25,114 nt of DNA from Nitratifractor sp. (GTDB lineage Bacteria; Campylobacterota; Campylobacteria; Campylobacterales; Sulfurovaceae). Under the pieces are notes generated by a model, which was not told the origin of the DNA, made no database searches, and saw only the letters and a list, made by a program, of their open reading frames with translations. The translations under genes and the position numbers were made by a program. The first letter of the stretch is position 1, and the number at the start of each line of letters is the position of its first letter. The DNA lies in contig WFSU01000102.1 of the NCBI GenBank assembly GCA_015485845.1, forward strand, positions 1 through 25,114, read 5' to 3'. Shown one piece after another: positions 7,355-15,087 of the stretch.

Positions 7355-8433
7355 CCACGCTCCATCGTCCCGCGCAGGAGATCCACGACATTGGTCGCAT
7401 AGCTACCCTTTGGGAGGAAAAATCCCAGTTCATAGTGGGCTTTTTCCGGGATATATTTTCGAGTGATCTCCGTGGGGAATATCCATGCATATCGGCGGGA
7501 GCCATCCTCGGAGATCGGTACATCAAACTTTGCTTCAACTTCTCGTGCTTCCCTTTCGGCTCTTTTGGCCTTCTTTCCGGGGATGAGACCGGTAGGAGTA
7601 CGATCTTTCAAAGCAAATTTTGCCGCTTCCTCCTCCACCTCATTGGCATGGAAGATACGCCCGTGGGGATAGTGCATCATCACATCGCCCCGGAGGATTT
7701 TGAAAAAGTGTTTCTGCTTCGCTGTACCGGTAAGTGTCCCCTCCGGCAATCCGCCTCCCTGCTCCGCTTCGGCCTCGCTGAACCCTTCGAGCAATCGGCT
7801 GATCTCGATCCGGCGGCTGAGCCAGTTGTTAAAGAGATAACTTTGATACGCACTGATGAGAAACTCCCTCGTCTTGCGGTCACGTACCTTCCGTGTCCCC
7901 TCGACGATCGCCTGCCCCTCACGCCAATTGTCCCCGTCACGGCCGAAGCGCTGATAGCCGAAATAATTGGGCACACCGTTGGCCTCGATCCAGTCGAGCA
8001 CCGAGTCGAGCTTGGCTTGCTGAACACCGAGGACTTTTTTAAACCGTAGAGAGAAGCGGTTGCCTTTGAGATGACCAATGCGGAGTTTGTTGGTGTGGCG
8101 GGTGGTGGAGAGGATTTTGATCTGCGGGTGGGCAAAGCCCTCGAGGGCTGCTTCGTGGCTGGCCGGCAAGGAAAGGTACTGCATCGTCATGGCATGTTTA
8201 TCCTTGAGCCCGGCATACCCGATCTCGCGGCGCCGGATACCCAGATGGCTGCTGAGGATATCCAGCATCTCCCAGGTCGTCAGCTCTTTCTTGCGTACCA
8301 GGATAATCAGGTGTTCCCCTTCCCCAGCCCACGCATACAGTGGAATCTCCTCGACGATAAAATCCCGAGGCGAAGGGGAAAAGAGAAAATCGTTGCGATG
8401 GGCAAGCGGCAGAAGCCAGGTCGAAGTGTGCAT
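7351..8433 (-). CDS. truD: tRNA pseudouridine synthase TruD (U13)
   Basis: The 360-aa protein has TruD family hallmarks: FIVEEIP near the N-terminus, the catalytic segment GYAGLKDKHAMTMQ with the nucleophilic Asp at 78, and NYFGYQRFG in the middle. TruD makes pseudouridine at position 13 of certain tRNAs. Length is normal. A lysine/arginine/glutamate-rich insert (GKKAKRAEREAREVEAKF) sits in the C-terminal third. GAGG lies about 6 bases before the ATG. The gene starts 8 bp after the stop of a ParE-type toxin gene and runs directly into pqiA, so it sits between a TA module and a lipid-transport cluster. Confidence 0.95.
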   Translation of the reverse strand: MHTSTWLLPLAHRNDFLFSPSPRDFIVEEIPLYAWAGEGEHLIILVRKKELTTWEMLDILSSHLGIRRREIGYAGLKDKHAMTMQYLSLPASHEAALEGFAHPQIKILSTTRHTNKLRIGHLKGNRFSLRFKKVLGVQQAKLDSVLDWIEANGVPNYFGYQRFGRDGDNWREGQAIVEGTRKVRDRKTREFLISAYQSYLFNNWLSRRIEISRLLEGFSEAEAEQGGGLPEGTLTGTAKQKHFFKILRGDVMMHYPHGRIFHANEVEEEAAKFALKDRTPTGLIPGKKAKRAEREAREVEAKFDVPISEDGSRRYAWIFPTEITRKYIPEKAHYELGFFLPKGSYATNVVDLLRGTMERG

Positions 8434-8441
8434 AGGGAACC

Positions 8442-8720
8442 TCAGGGTTTGTTTCGGTTGAATATATCCAGAATCTCTATCAAATCATCTTCAGGATGTA
8501 TCTCATAAACGATCGTATAGCCATGAAAAATCATATCACGAACCGTGTCATCATCGAAATAAATCGAACGCCGATACTGATACGGAAAATCAACGATATG
8601 CCGGATATGATCGTTCAGCTCAGAGAGAAAAAGTACACTGGCTGAAAAATTATCGCGAGCGATGTAATCGAGTATCTCAAAAAGATGCTCGGTAAAGTCA
8701 CTGTGCCGACGGATGTGCAT
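8442..8720 (-). CDS. RelE/ParE-family toxin
   Basis: The 92-aa protein has the ParE/RelE fold pattern: an N-terminal pair of helices (SDFTEHLFEILDYIARDN), a middle phrase FPYQYRRSIYFDDDTVRDM and the closing strands YTIVYEI and IEILDIFNRNK. ParE members poison gyrase and RelE members cut mRNA on ribosomes; which applies cannot be told here. The start lies inside the 3' end of the upstream antitoxin gene (23-bp overlap), the usual antitoxin-first order. The stop is only 8 bp before truD. AT-richer than its neighbours, consistent with acquisition. Confidence 0.85.
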   Translation of the reverse strand: MHIRRHSDFTEHLFEILDYIARDNFSASVLFLSELNDHIRHIVDFPYQYRRSIYFDDDTVRDMIFHGYTIVYEIHPEDDLIEILDIFNRNKP

Positions 8721-8970
8721 ATTTGCGCTCTAAATCACCCATGAATGTCTCAATTCGGCTCTCGAATTCTGCCTCAGAGAGCATTTCGGCTTTGCCGTTT
8801 TTGATGTTATCTCGTATCGTTTGGAGGTGTTTTTTTCGTTCATAAAAATAAGGATCCAATGCGAGATTTTTATCGCGAAAGATCTCCACACTGTCTTTGA
8901 ATTTCTCTCTAAGAAGACCAATAACATCGGCGAGTAAATCATCCTGCACATTCAAAGTCAACGTCTGCAT
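8698..8970 (-). CDS. Antitoxin of the ParE/RelE pair
   Basis: The 90-aa protein starts with a short strand typical of dimerising antitoxins (MQTLTLNVQDDLLADVIGLL), then becomes charged and helical, with a Glu-rich segment (MLSEAEFESRIETFMGDLERKY) that would wrap the toxin. GGGAG lies about 7 bases before the ATG and a TATAAT box lies upstream. Overlap with the toxin gene supports the pairing. I cannot assign it to a named antitoxin family. Confidence 0.8.
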   Translation of the reverse strand: MQTLTLNVQDDLLADVIGLLREKFKDSVEIFRDKNLALDPYFYERKKHLQTIRDNIKNGKAEMLSEAEFESRIETFMGDLERKYAHPSAQ

Positions 8971-8997
8971 ACTTGATCTCCCAATTTAGTTTGGCTT

Positions 8998-9019
8998 ATT
9001 ATACCTGAAATTTCGAAAT
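8998..9019 (-). promoter_or_regulatory. Promoter and candidate operator of the ParE/RelE TA pair
   Basis: On the minus strand TATAAT (8998-9003) lies 27 bp before the antitoxin ATG. Just upstream of it is the perfect 10-bp palindrome ATTTCGAAAT (9010-9019), a suitable site for autoregulation by the antitoxin. The palindrome falls within the short gap after the trmA stop. Confidence 0.5.
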
Positions 9020-9024
9020 GCAGC

Positions 9025-10137
9025 CTACTTTTTCCGCAACACCACCCCACTCTCCACATGTTTCGTATAGGGAAACTGATCAAAAATTGCCCCCTCGAGT
9101 ACCGTATGCGTCTGGGTCAACGTCTCCAAATCCCGGGCGAGGGTTTCAGGGTTACACGAGATATAGAGAATCGTCTCGAAACCACTCACCAGCTCCGTTG
9201 TAGCACCATCGAGTCCGGCACGGGGAGGATCAACGAGGATGGTCGAGAAATCATAGCTTTTCAAATCAACCCCCTCGAGACGGCGAAACGGTCGCACGCC
9301 GGCAAAGGCTTCCACCATCTCTTCAGAGCTCATCCGAACGAAAGTGATGTTGTCCGTACCGTTAAGCGCCACATTCTCCTGCGCCGCGCGAATGGAGTTT
9401 TTGCTCACCTCCGTCGCCAACACACGGTCAAAATGCCGCGAGAGTGGGAGGGTGAAGTTGCCCAGCCCACAGTAAAGTTCGATCAAATCCCCCCGGCCGA
9501 TCGCACGTGCTTGCGTCACCGCCCACTCGATCATATGGGTATTGACCCCCGGGTTGGGCTGGGTGAAGCCCCCTTCATAATAGCGGTATCGGTACGGTAC
9601 ATCATCGATCACTAACGTCTCGGTCACGTAATCTTGAGACAGTACTACCTTCTGCTTACGGCTGCGGCCGATGATATGAATATTCAATCCCCCCTCAAGC
9701 CCTTTGGCTTCGGATTCCCACTCCTCATCCAGCTTGCGATGATAAATCAGCGTCACCAGCACTTCACCCCTCAATGTCGCGAGAAATTCCACGGCAAAGA
9801 GCCGTTGGCGCAACACATCGGATTCATTGATCGCCTCAAGCAATCGCGGCATCGTACGAGCAATAGGCTCAGTCACTTTGGGGCACTCCGTGATCGTCAC
9901 GCTGCCATTTTTCTCCCAATTCCCCATCGCATAATCGCACCGATCCCCCGTATGCCAGATCCGAAACTCTGCCCGGGAGCGGTAGTGCGCCTCCGCTCCC
10001 CGGTACACCGTCAATTCTCCATCAAAAAAAGTAGTTAACAGCCCGCTCACCCACTCGTGTTTCTGGGCAACTTGATCTTCATAAGGGATATCATAGAGGG
10101 TACATGAGCCGCATTGGCCGAAAGCATCACAGGTCAT
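9025..10137 (-). CDS. trmA: tRNA (uracil-54, C5)-methyltransferase TrmA
   Basis: The 370-aa protein aligns with E. coli TrmA throughout. It has SRAEFRIWH near the start, FTQPN before the methyltransferase core, the SAM loop ELYCGLGNFTLPL, LVDPPRAGLD, the nucleophile C328 in LYISCNPETL, and E362 in FPYTKHVESGV as the proposed base. TrmA makes 5-methyluridine at position 54 of tRNA. Unlike E. coli TrmA, it carries cysteines at 3, 9, 12 (C-x5-C-x2-C) and 85 (TECPKV), a spacing known from the 4Fe-4S cluster of RlmD/RumA. The gene is divergent from glmU and heads the minus-strand series towards truD and pqi. Confidence 0.95.
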   Translation of the reverse strand: MTCDAFGQCGSCTLYDIPYEDQVAQKHEWVSGLLTTFFDGELTVYRGAEAHYRSRAEFRIWHTGDRCDYAMGNWEKNGSVTITECPKVTEPIARTMPRLLEAINESDVLRQRLFAVEFLATLRGEVLVTLIYHRKLDEEWESEAKGLEGGLNIHIIGRSRKQKVVLSQDYVTETLVIDDVPYRYRYYEGGFTQPNPGVNTHMIEWAVTQARAIGRGDLIELYCGLGNFTLPLSRHFDRVLATEVSKNSIRAAQENVALNGTDNITFVRMSSEEMVEAFAGVRPFRRLEGVDLKSYDFSTILVDPPRAGLDGATTELVSGFETILYISCNPETLARDLETLTQTHTVLEGAIFDQFPYTKHVESGVVLRKK

Positions 10138-10164
10138 AAAGTGCCTTTCAAGGTTTTTGCTGAC

Positions 10165-10190
10165 ATTATAGAGAATGAGACCTGATTCTC
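10165..10190 (-). promoter_or_regulatory. trmA promoter -10 box with adjacent inverted repeat
   Basis: TATAAT on the minus strand (10165-10170) lies 28 bp upstream of the trmA ATG. Next to it GAGAAT and ATTCTC (10171-10176 and 10185-10190) form a 6-bp inverted repeat that could be an operator; no clear -35 box is seen. Confidence 0.5.
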
Positions 10191-10220
10191 ACTTAATCAA
10201 CCCCTTTAAACTCCATTAGC

Positions 10221-10226
10221 TATAAT
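10221..10226 (+). promoter_or_regulatory. -10 box of the glmU operon
   Basis: A consensus TATAAT lies 36 bp before the glmU ATG. No convincing -35 box is present. AAGG at about 8 bases before the ATG serves as ribosome binding site. Confidence 0.55.
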
Positions 10227-10261
10227 TACATCCAATATAAATTTAGCTCAAAAGGCGCTCC

Positions 10262-11557
10262 ATGGCACTCAGTGTGGTCATTCTCGCAGCGGGACAGGGT
10301 ACCCGGATGAAATCAGATACCCCCAAAGTCCTCCACCCTATCTCCGGCAAGCCGATGCTCTTCCATTCGATCGACGCAGCACAGAAGGTTTCCGATGACA
10401 TCACCGTCGTCCTCCACCACCAGGCTGAACGGATCCAAAAGGCGGTCGAAGCGGTCTATGAAGGGATCGCGTTTCACCTTCAGGATGCCGTCAACTACCC
10501 CGGTACCGGCGGAGCGATGCGGGGGATCAGCCCCCGGCATGAACGGACACTGATCCTCAACGGAGATATGCCCCTCATCACCGAAGACTCCCTACGCCTT
10601 CTGGCCGAAGGGGATGCCGATATCAACATGAGTGTCCTCCAGCTCGACCCACCACCGGCCTACGGACGCGTCATCATCGAAGATGGACGCGTCCAGCGGA
10701 TCGTCGAAGACAAAGACTGCACCCCCGAAGAAAAAGCTGTCACCACCCTCAATGCTGGGATCTACTGCGTCTCCCGCCATGTGATCGATGCCTACATTCC
10801 CCGCCTTAACAACGATAATGCCCAGCGAGAGTACTACCTCACCGACATCGTCGAAATGGCCGTAACCGAGGGCAAAACCGTCCATCCGGTGATCGTCCGT
10901 GCCGAAGAGTTCCTCGGGGTCAATTCCAAGCTTGACCTTGCCCATGCCGAAGAGATGATGCAGCGACGTATCCGCGAACACTGGATGCGCGAAGGGGTCA
11001 CGATGCACCTGCCCGAGACGATCTACATCGAGTCTGATGTCACCTTTGAAGGGGAGTGCACGCTGGAAAACGGCGTGACCCTGCTGGGCGACACTCACAT
11101 CGTCCACAGCCACATCAAAGCCCACTCGGTGATCGAGGATGCCACAATCATCGACTCCGATGCCGGGCCGATGGCACGCATCCGCCCCCAGACCACCCTC
11201 GAAGGGACCCACGTCGGCAACTTCGTCGAAGTCAAAAAGTCCACCCTCACCGGGGTCAAAGCGGGGCATCTGAGCTACATCGGCGATGCCACCATCGGTG
11301 AAGGCTCCAACATCGGTGCTGGGGTCATCACTTGCAACTATGACGGCAAAGCCAAATACCCCACCACCATCGGGCGCAACGTCTTCGTCGGCTCCGACAG
11401 CCAGCTCGTAGCCCCCGTAACCCTCGAAGATGAGACCATCATCGCAGCCGGTAGCACCGTGACAAAAGATGTCCCAACCGGAGCGCTCGCCATCAGCCGT
11501 ACCCCGATGAAGATCGTCGCCGGATTCTTCAACAAATTCTTCGGAAAGGGGCAGTAG
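10262..11557 (+). CDS. glmU: Bifunctional GlmU: GlcN-1-P acetyltransferase / GlcNAc-1-P uridylyltransferase
   Basis: The 431-aa enzyme makes UDP-GlcNAc for peptidoglycan and LPS. The N-terminal uridylyltransferase domain begins with the nucleotide-binding signature LAAGQGTRMKSDTPKVLH (residues about 8-25), followed by PGTGGAM and NGDMPLI. The C-terminal left-handed beta helix starts near residue 245 and shows hexapeptide repeats. It includes the acetyltransferase motifs ARIRPQT, VGNFVEVKKS, GHLSYIGDA and GAGVITCNYDG. It is the first gene of a five-gene operon whose members overlap by 1-14 bp; its TAG shares one base with the coaBC GTG start. Confidence 0.97.
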   Translation: MALSVVILAAGQGTRMKSDTPKVLHPISGKPMLFHSIDAAQKVSDDITVVLHHQAERIQKAVEAVYEGIAFHLQDAVNYPGTGGAMRGISPRHERTLILNGDMPLITEDSLRLLAEGDADINMSVLQLDPPPAYGRVIIEDGRVQRIVEDKDCTPEEKAVTTLNAGIYCVSRHVIDAYIPRLNNDNAQREYYLTDIVEMAVTEGKTVHPVIVRAEEFLGVNSKLDLAHAEEMMQRRIREHWMREGVTMHLPETIYIESDVTFEGECTLENGVTLLGDTHIVHSHIKAHSVIEDATIIDSDAGPMARIRPQTTLEGTHVGNFVEVKKSTLTGVKAGHLSYIGDATIGEGSNIGAGVITCNYDGKAKYPTTIGRNVFVGSDSQLVAPVTLEDETIIAAGSTVTKDVPTGALAISRTPMKIVAGFFNKFFGKGQ

Positions 11558-12828
11558 TGCAGATCAACTTATCGGGCAAAAAGATTCTCCTGGGAGTCAC
11601 CGGAAGCATCGCCATCTACAAAGCGATCGAAGTCGCACGCCTCTTCGTCAAGTCCGGTGCGACGGTGCGGGTAGTGATGAGTCCTGCCGCACAGCGCTTC
11701 ATCACGCCGCTGACCTTTGAGGCTGCGACCGGCCAGCCGGTACTCACCGAAGAGACCGAGAGCTGGAGCAGTGAGATGAACCACATTGATCTGGGCAAAT
11801 GGGCGGATGTGTATCTCATCGCTCCGGCCACGGCCAACACCATCAACAAACTCGCCAAAGGGATCGCCGATACCCTTGTCCTCCAGGTGGCGCTGTCGTT
11901 CCGGGGAGCACTCCTCGTGGCACCCGCTGCCAATACCCAGATGATCGCCAACCACTACACCGAAGGATCACTGAAGATGCTCGGCGTCAACGACACCCGC
12001 ATCATCCGCCCGCAGGAGAAACTTCTCGCGTGTGGGGATGAGGGCACCGGAGCGCTGGCCGATCCGCAGGAGATTTACTTCCAGACGGCTCAGGCAATGC
12101 TGCGCGATCCGTTCTGGGAAAACCGCAAAGTGGTCGTCACCGGCGGCGGCACCCGCGAACGCCTCGACGAGGTGCGCTACCTCTCCAACTACTCCAGCGG
12201 CAAGATGGGCAAAGCGCTGGCCACCGCCCTCTATCTGCGCGGAGCTGATGTGTGCTACATCTCCACGATGCCCCATGAGGATCTGCCCCAGGAGATCTAC
12301 ACCATCGATGTCGAGGATGCGGCTGAGATGCACGAGTATGTAGTGGACTCCATCCGTGTGGCCAAAAAGGGTGTATTGTCCAAAGCCAGCATGAACACCG
12401 CCGATCCGGTACACTGGATCCAGAAGACCCCCTACCTTTTCATGGCCGCTGCCGTGGCCGATTTTGCCCCCAAGTTCGCGCAGGACGGCAAACTCAAAAA
12501 AGACCAGCTCGGCACGGAGTGGTCTCTGGAACTCACCCAGACGACCGACATCCTCCAGAGCATCGACAAATCCGGGATCATCACCGTCGGGTTCAAAGCC
12601 GAAATGGATCCTGAAAGCGGCCAAGCCAACGCCCAGAGTCTAATCGAGCGCAAAGGGGTGAACGGGGTGTGCTTCAATCTTCTCTCCGACCATGAGAGCT
12701 TCGGAACCGATGAGAATCGGGTGATTTTCCTCACCGACAATGATGCCGTCGATCTCGGGCACCTGCCCAAGCTCGACCTGGCCTTCAAAATCCTCAACGA
12801 AAGCAGCAAACTCGATGAAACAGCCTAA
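11557..12828 (+). CDS. coaBC: Bifunctional CoaBC (phosphopantothenoylcysteine synthetase/decarboxylase)
   Basis: The 423-aa protein catalyses two coenzyme A steps. The N-terminal flavin-dependent decarboxylase (CoaC) has GVTGSIAIYKA, the catalytic His at 76 (NHIDLGKWAD), N-x-x-M in PAANTQM (123-129) and the active-site Cys at 159 (LACGDEGTG). The C-terminal synthetase (CoaB) has VVVTGGGTRERLDEVRYLSN, N211 and AAAVADFAPK. The usual PAMN substrate-clamp motif reads PAAN here, and the Trp that often follows in PxMNxxMW is Ile. Start is GTG, with AAGGGG upstream and one base shared with the glmU stop. Confidence 0.95.
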   Translation: MQINLSGKKILLGVTGSIAIYKAIEVARLFVKSGATVRVVMSPAAQRFITPLTFEAATGQPVLTEETESWSSEMNHIDLGKWADVYLIAPATANTINKLAKGIADTLVLQVALSFRGALLVAPAANTQMIANHYTEGSLKMLGVNDTRIIRPQEKLLACGDEGTGALADPQEIYFQTAQAMLRDPFWENRKVVVTGGGTRERLDEVRYLSNYSSGKMGKALATALYLRGADVCYISTMPHEDLPQEIYTIDVEDAAEMHEYVVDSIRVAKKGVLSKASMNTADPVHWIQKTPYLFMAAAVADFAPKFAQDGKLKKDQLGTEWSLELTQTTDILQSIDKSGIITVGFKAEMDPESGQANAQSLIERKGVNGVCFNLLSDHESFGTDENRVIFLTDNDAVDLGHLPKLDLAFKILNESSKLDETA

Positions 12829-13501
12829 TACTTTACGACACCTCGCCGTCATCATGGACGGCAACGGCCGCTGGGCCAACGAACGCGGCCTCAAACGTAC
12901 CAAAGGGCACGAAGAGGGTGCCGAACGCGTCCGGGACATCACCACCTACTGTGCGCTCCACCCAACGATCGAAAGCCTTACCCTCTATGCCTTCAGCACC
13001 GAAAACTGGAAACGCCCCAAGATGGAAGTGGACTTCCTCATGCGCCTGCTAGATCGCTACCTGACTAACGAAATCCCCGTCTACATGGAGCACAACGTCC
13101 GCCTCGAAGTGATCGGGGACATTGACCGCTTCTCTAAAAAGCTTCAAAAAACCATCGCCAAAGTCAAAGGGACCACCGCCAACAACACCAGCCTCACACA
13201 AGTCCTCGCCCTCAACTACGGCAGCCGGGATGAGATCATCCGCGCCGTCAACCGCGTCATCGATGCCGGAGAAGCGGTCACAGAAGAGAGCCTCGGTGCT
13301 GCCCTCGACACTCCCTATGTCGATGCCGATCTCCTCGTACGCACCAGCGGCGAACAGCGCCTCTCCAACTACCTGCTATGGCAGCTGAGTTACGCAGAAT
13401 TTATCTTCACCGATACCCTCTGGCCGGACTTCAAGCCCGATGAATTGGAGACACTCATCGACCAGTACGAAGGGCGCGAACGGCGCTTCGGAGGCATCTG
13501 A
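12815..13501 (+). CDS. uppS: Undecaprenyl diphosphate synthase UppS
   Basis: This cis-prenyltransferase extends farnesyl diphosphate to the C55 lipid carrier for peptidoglycan and other wall polymers. The 228-aa chain shows all family blocks: HLAVIMDGNGRWA with the catalytic Asp at 15, YAFSTENWKRP, LNYGSRDEI, and DLLVRTSGEQRLSNYLLWQ followed by WPDF. I chose the ATG at 12815, giving MKQPNTLRHLAVIM, which overlaps coaBC by 14 bp. The frame is open further upstream but that part belongs to coaBC. The stop TGA shares one base with the next ATG. Confidence 0.96.
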   Translation: MKQPNTLRHLAVIMDGNGRWANERGLKRTKGHEEGAERVRDITTYCALHPTIESLTLYAFSTENWKRPKMEVDFLMRLLDRYLTNEIPVYMEHNVRLEVIGDIDRFSKKLQKTIAKVKGTTANNTSLTQVLALNYGSRDEIIRAVNRVIDAGEAVTEESLGAALDTPYVDADLLVRTSGEQRLSNYLLWQLSYAEFIFTDTLWPDFKPDELETLIDQYEGRERRFGGI

Positions 13502-14256
13502 TGGATGCCATGACCCTCTATGCCATCCTCGCAGCCCTCGTGGGACTTCTCGTAGGCTCTTTTCTCAACGTCGTCATCTACCGCGTGCCACTGGGAGAAA
13601 ACATCGCCTTCCCCGCCTCCCACTGCACCAGCTGCAATCATCCCCTCAAATGGTACCACAACATCCCCCTCTTCTCATGGCTTTTTCTCGGGGGCAAATG
13701 TGCCTTCTGTGGGGAGCCCATTTCCAGACAATACCCCATCGTGGAATTCATCAACGCCCTGATATGGCTCATGCTCTTTATTAAAGTCGGCCCCGTATGG
13801 TGGTTCCCTTTTGTTGCGGCCTCTTTCAGTGCTCTACTGGCACTCTCGATGATCGACTTCAAATACTTTGCCGTGCCCGACTCGGTCAACTTTTTTGCTC
13901 TCGGTGCTGCCCTCATCAGTCCAGCCCTTCTGCACATGGATATGAGCAACAGCATCGCTCAAGCCTTAATGGCCGCTGGAGGGCTCTGGCTGATCGGCTT
14001 CATCGTCTCCAAGGTCGCCCGCAAAGAAGCCATGGGGAGTGCGGATGTCATCGTCGCCGGTACGATGGCTGCGCTGCTCGGCTTCCCCAACTTTTTCATT
14101 GCCCTGTTTCTCTCGGCGATTCTGGCGATCTTTCCCTCACTTTTTGCCAAAGACACGATGGTGCCTTTTGTTCCCTTTCTGGCACTGGCCACACTGATCG
14201 TATATCTGTTTGATGCACAGGCCGCCCAGCTCATCCACTGGATCATCTACCGCTGA
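13501..14256 (+). CDS. pilD: Prepilin peptidase / N-methyltransferase (PilD-like)
   Basis: The 251-aa membrane protease has an N-terminal cytoplasmic loop with two CxxC pairs at 42/45 and 67/70 (CTSC and CAFC), typical of bifunctional PilD enzymes that cleave and N-methylate type IV prepilins. Later come six to seven hydrophobic helices. The two catalytic aspartates are D119 in SMIDF and D182 in MGSADVIVAG. The second motif normally reads GxGD; here it is GSAD, with Gly replaced by Ala before the Asp. No pilin gene is in the window. The gene is locked into the operon by 1-bp stop/start overlaps on both sides. Confidence 0.93.
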   Translation: MDAMTLYAILAALVGLLVGSFLNVVIYRVPLGENIAFPASHCTSCNHPLKWYHNIPLFSWLFLGGKCAFCGEPISRQYPIVEFINALIWLMLFIKVGPVWWFPFVAASFSALLALSMIDFKYFAVPDSVNFFALGAALISPALLHMDMSNSIAQALMAAGGLWLIGFIVSKVARKEAMGSADVIVAGTMAALLGFPNFFIALFLSAILAIFPSLFAKDTMVPFVPFLALATLIVYLFDAQAAQLIHWIIYR

Positions 14257-14978
14257 TGCGCGTCAAAGCGGTCATCGCCTATGACGGCTCAGCTTTCGAA
14301 GGCTTCCAGCGCCAAACCCGCACCCCCCGTACTGTCACCACCGCTCTTGAACGGGCTCTAAACAATCTTGGAATCACAAGCCCCGTCACCGGCAGCGGCC
14401 GCACCGATGCCGGGGTGCATGCCACCGGCCAGGTGATCCATTTTGACCTGCCTGAGTATTGGCACAATTTATCCAAACTCCGAACCCACCTCAACGGTCA
14501 ACTCGAAGCCATTGCCATCAAACACATCAGCTTAGTACCAGACGATTTTCACGCCCGCTTCGATACCAGCAGACGCATCTACCGTTATCTTTTAAAAGAG
14601 ACGCCCCCGTCTGTCTTCGAGCGTCGATACGTTGCGTATGTTCCCGATTTGGATGTTCAGAAACTTGGGGAAGCTCTCACTCTCTTCGAAGGGACACATA
14701 ATTTTGGCTCTTTCAAAAAAAGCGGCTCCGAGACCAAAGACGACATCCGCACTGTTTATCGAACCCGCTTGAAAAAAATAGGGAAATATTACGCGGTCTA
14801 TTTCGAAGCCAATGGTTTCTTAAGAGCGCAAGTACGGATGATGCTGGCAGGTGCCTTTAAAGTCAGTCATGGAGAGCTCACCTTTGAACAACTCAAAGAA
14901 CAATTAAAAATGCACCACAGACACACAACCCACCTTGCACCGCCGGAGGGGTTGTATCTGGCAAGAGTAATCTATTGA
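14256..14978 (+). CDS. truA: tRNA pseudouridine synthase TruA (U38-40)
   Basis: The 240-aa enzyme makes pseudouridine at positions 38-40 in the tRNA anticodon stem. It shows the start AVIAYDGSAFEGFQRQ, the catalytic motif GSGRTDAGVHATGQV with Asp at 51, HARFDTSRRIYRYLL, and the C-terminal FLRAQVRMMLAG. Its ATG shares one base with the prepilin peptidase stop. It is the last gene of the operon, and a three-palindrome repeat begins 33 bp after its stop. Confidence 0.95.
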   Translation: MRVKAVIAYDGSAFEGFQRQTRTPRTVTTALERALNNLGITSPVTGSGRTDAGVHATGQVIHFDLPEYWHNLSKLRTHLNGQLEAIAIKHISLVPDDFHARFDTSRRIYRYLLKETPPSVFERRYVAYVPDLDVQKLGEALTLFEGTHNFGSFKKSGSETKDDIRTVYRTRLKKIGKYYAVYFEANGFLRAQVRMMLAGAFKVSHGELTFEQLKEQLKMHHRHTTHLAPPEGLYLARVIY

Positions 14979-15010
14979 GAGGGTAGAATTTTTACACGGA
15001 CAATTTCTCG

Positions 15011-15087
15011 TAGGGGCAGACCCACGTGTCTGCCCTGGTGGCAAATGCCACCGTCACAAGGGGCTGGGACTTCAGTCCCACTGAATA
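15011..15087 (+). repeat. Three-palindrome composite repeat, copy 1
   Basis: Three palindromes follow each other. They are GGGCAGAC/GTCTGCCC (15014-15035), GGTGGCA/TGCCACC (about 15037-15052) and GGGACTTCAGTCCC (15066-15079), ending in ACTGAATA. The copy at 19275-19350 has the same order and spacing. It fills the gap between the converging ends of truA and the pRiA4b-like gene, and its end touches the latter's stop codon. It could act as a bidirectional terminator. Confidence 0.85.

Noticed and set aside
10592..11269. Minus-strand open frame of 225 codons across glmU
   Set aside because: Asp/Gly/Val-rich shadow of the GlmU frame, without recognisable domain or ribosome binding site.
12740..12814. 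Longer uppS start at 12740
   Set aside because: The extra residues are coaBC read out of frame; UppS proteins begin shortly before the HLAVIMDGNGRW motif.
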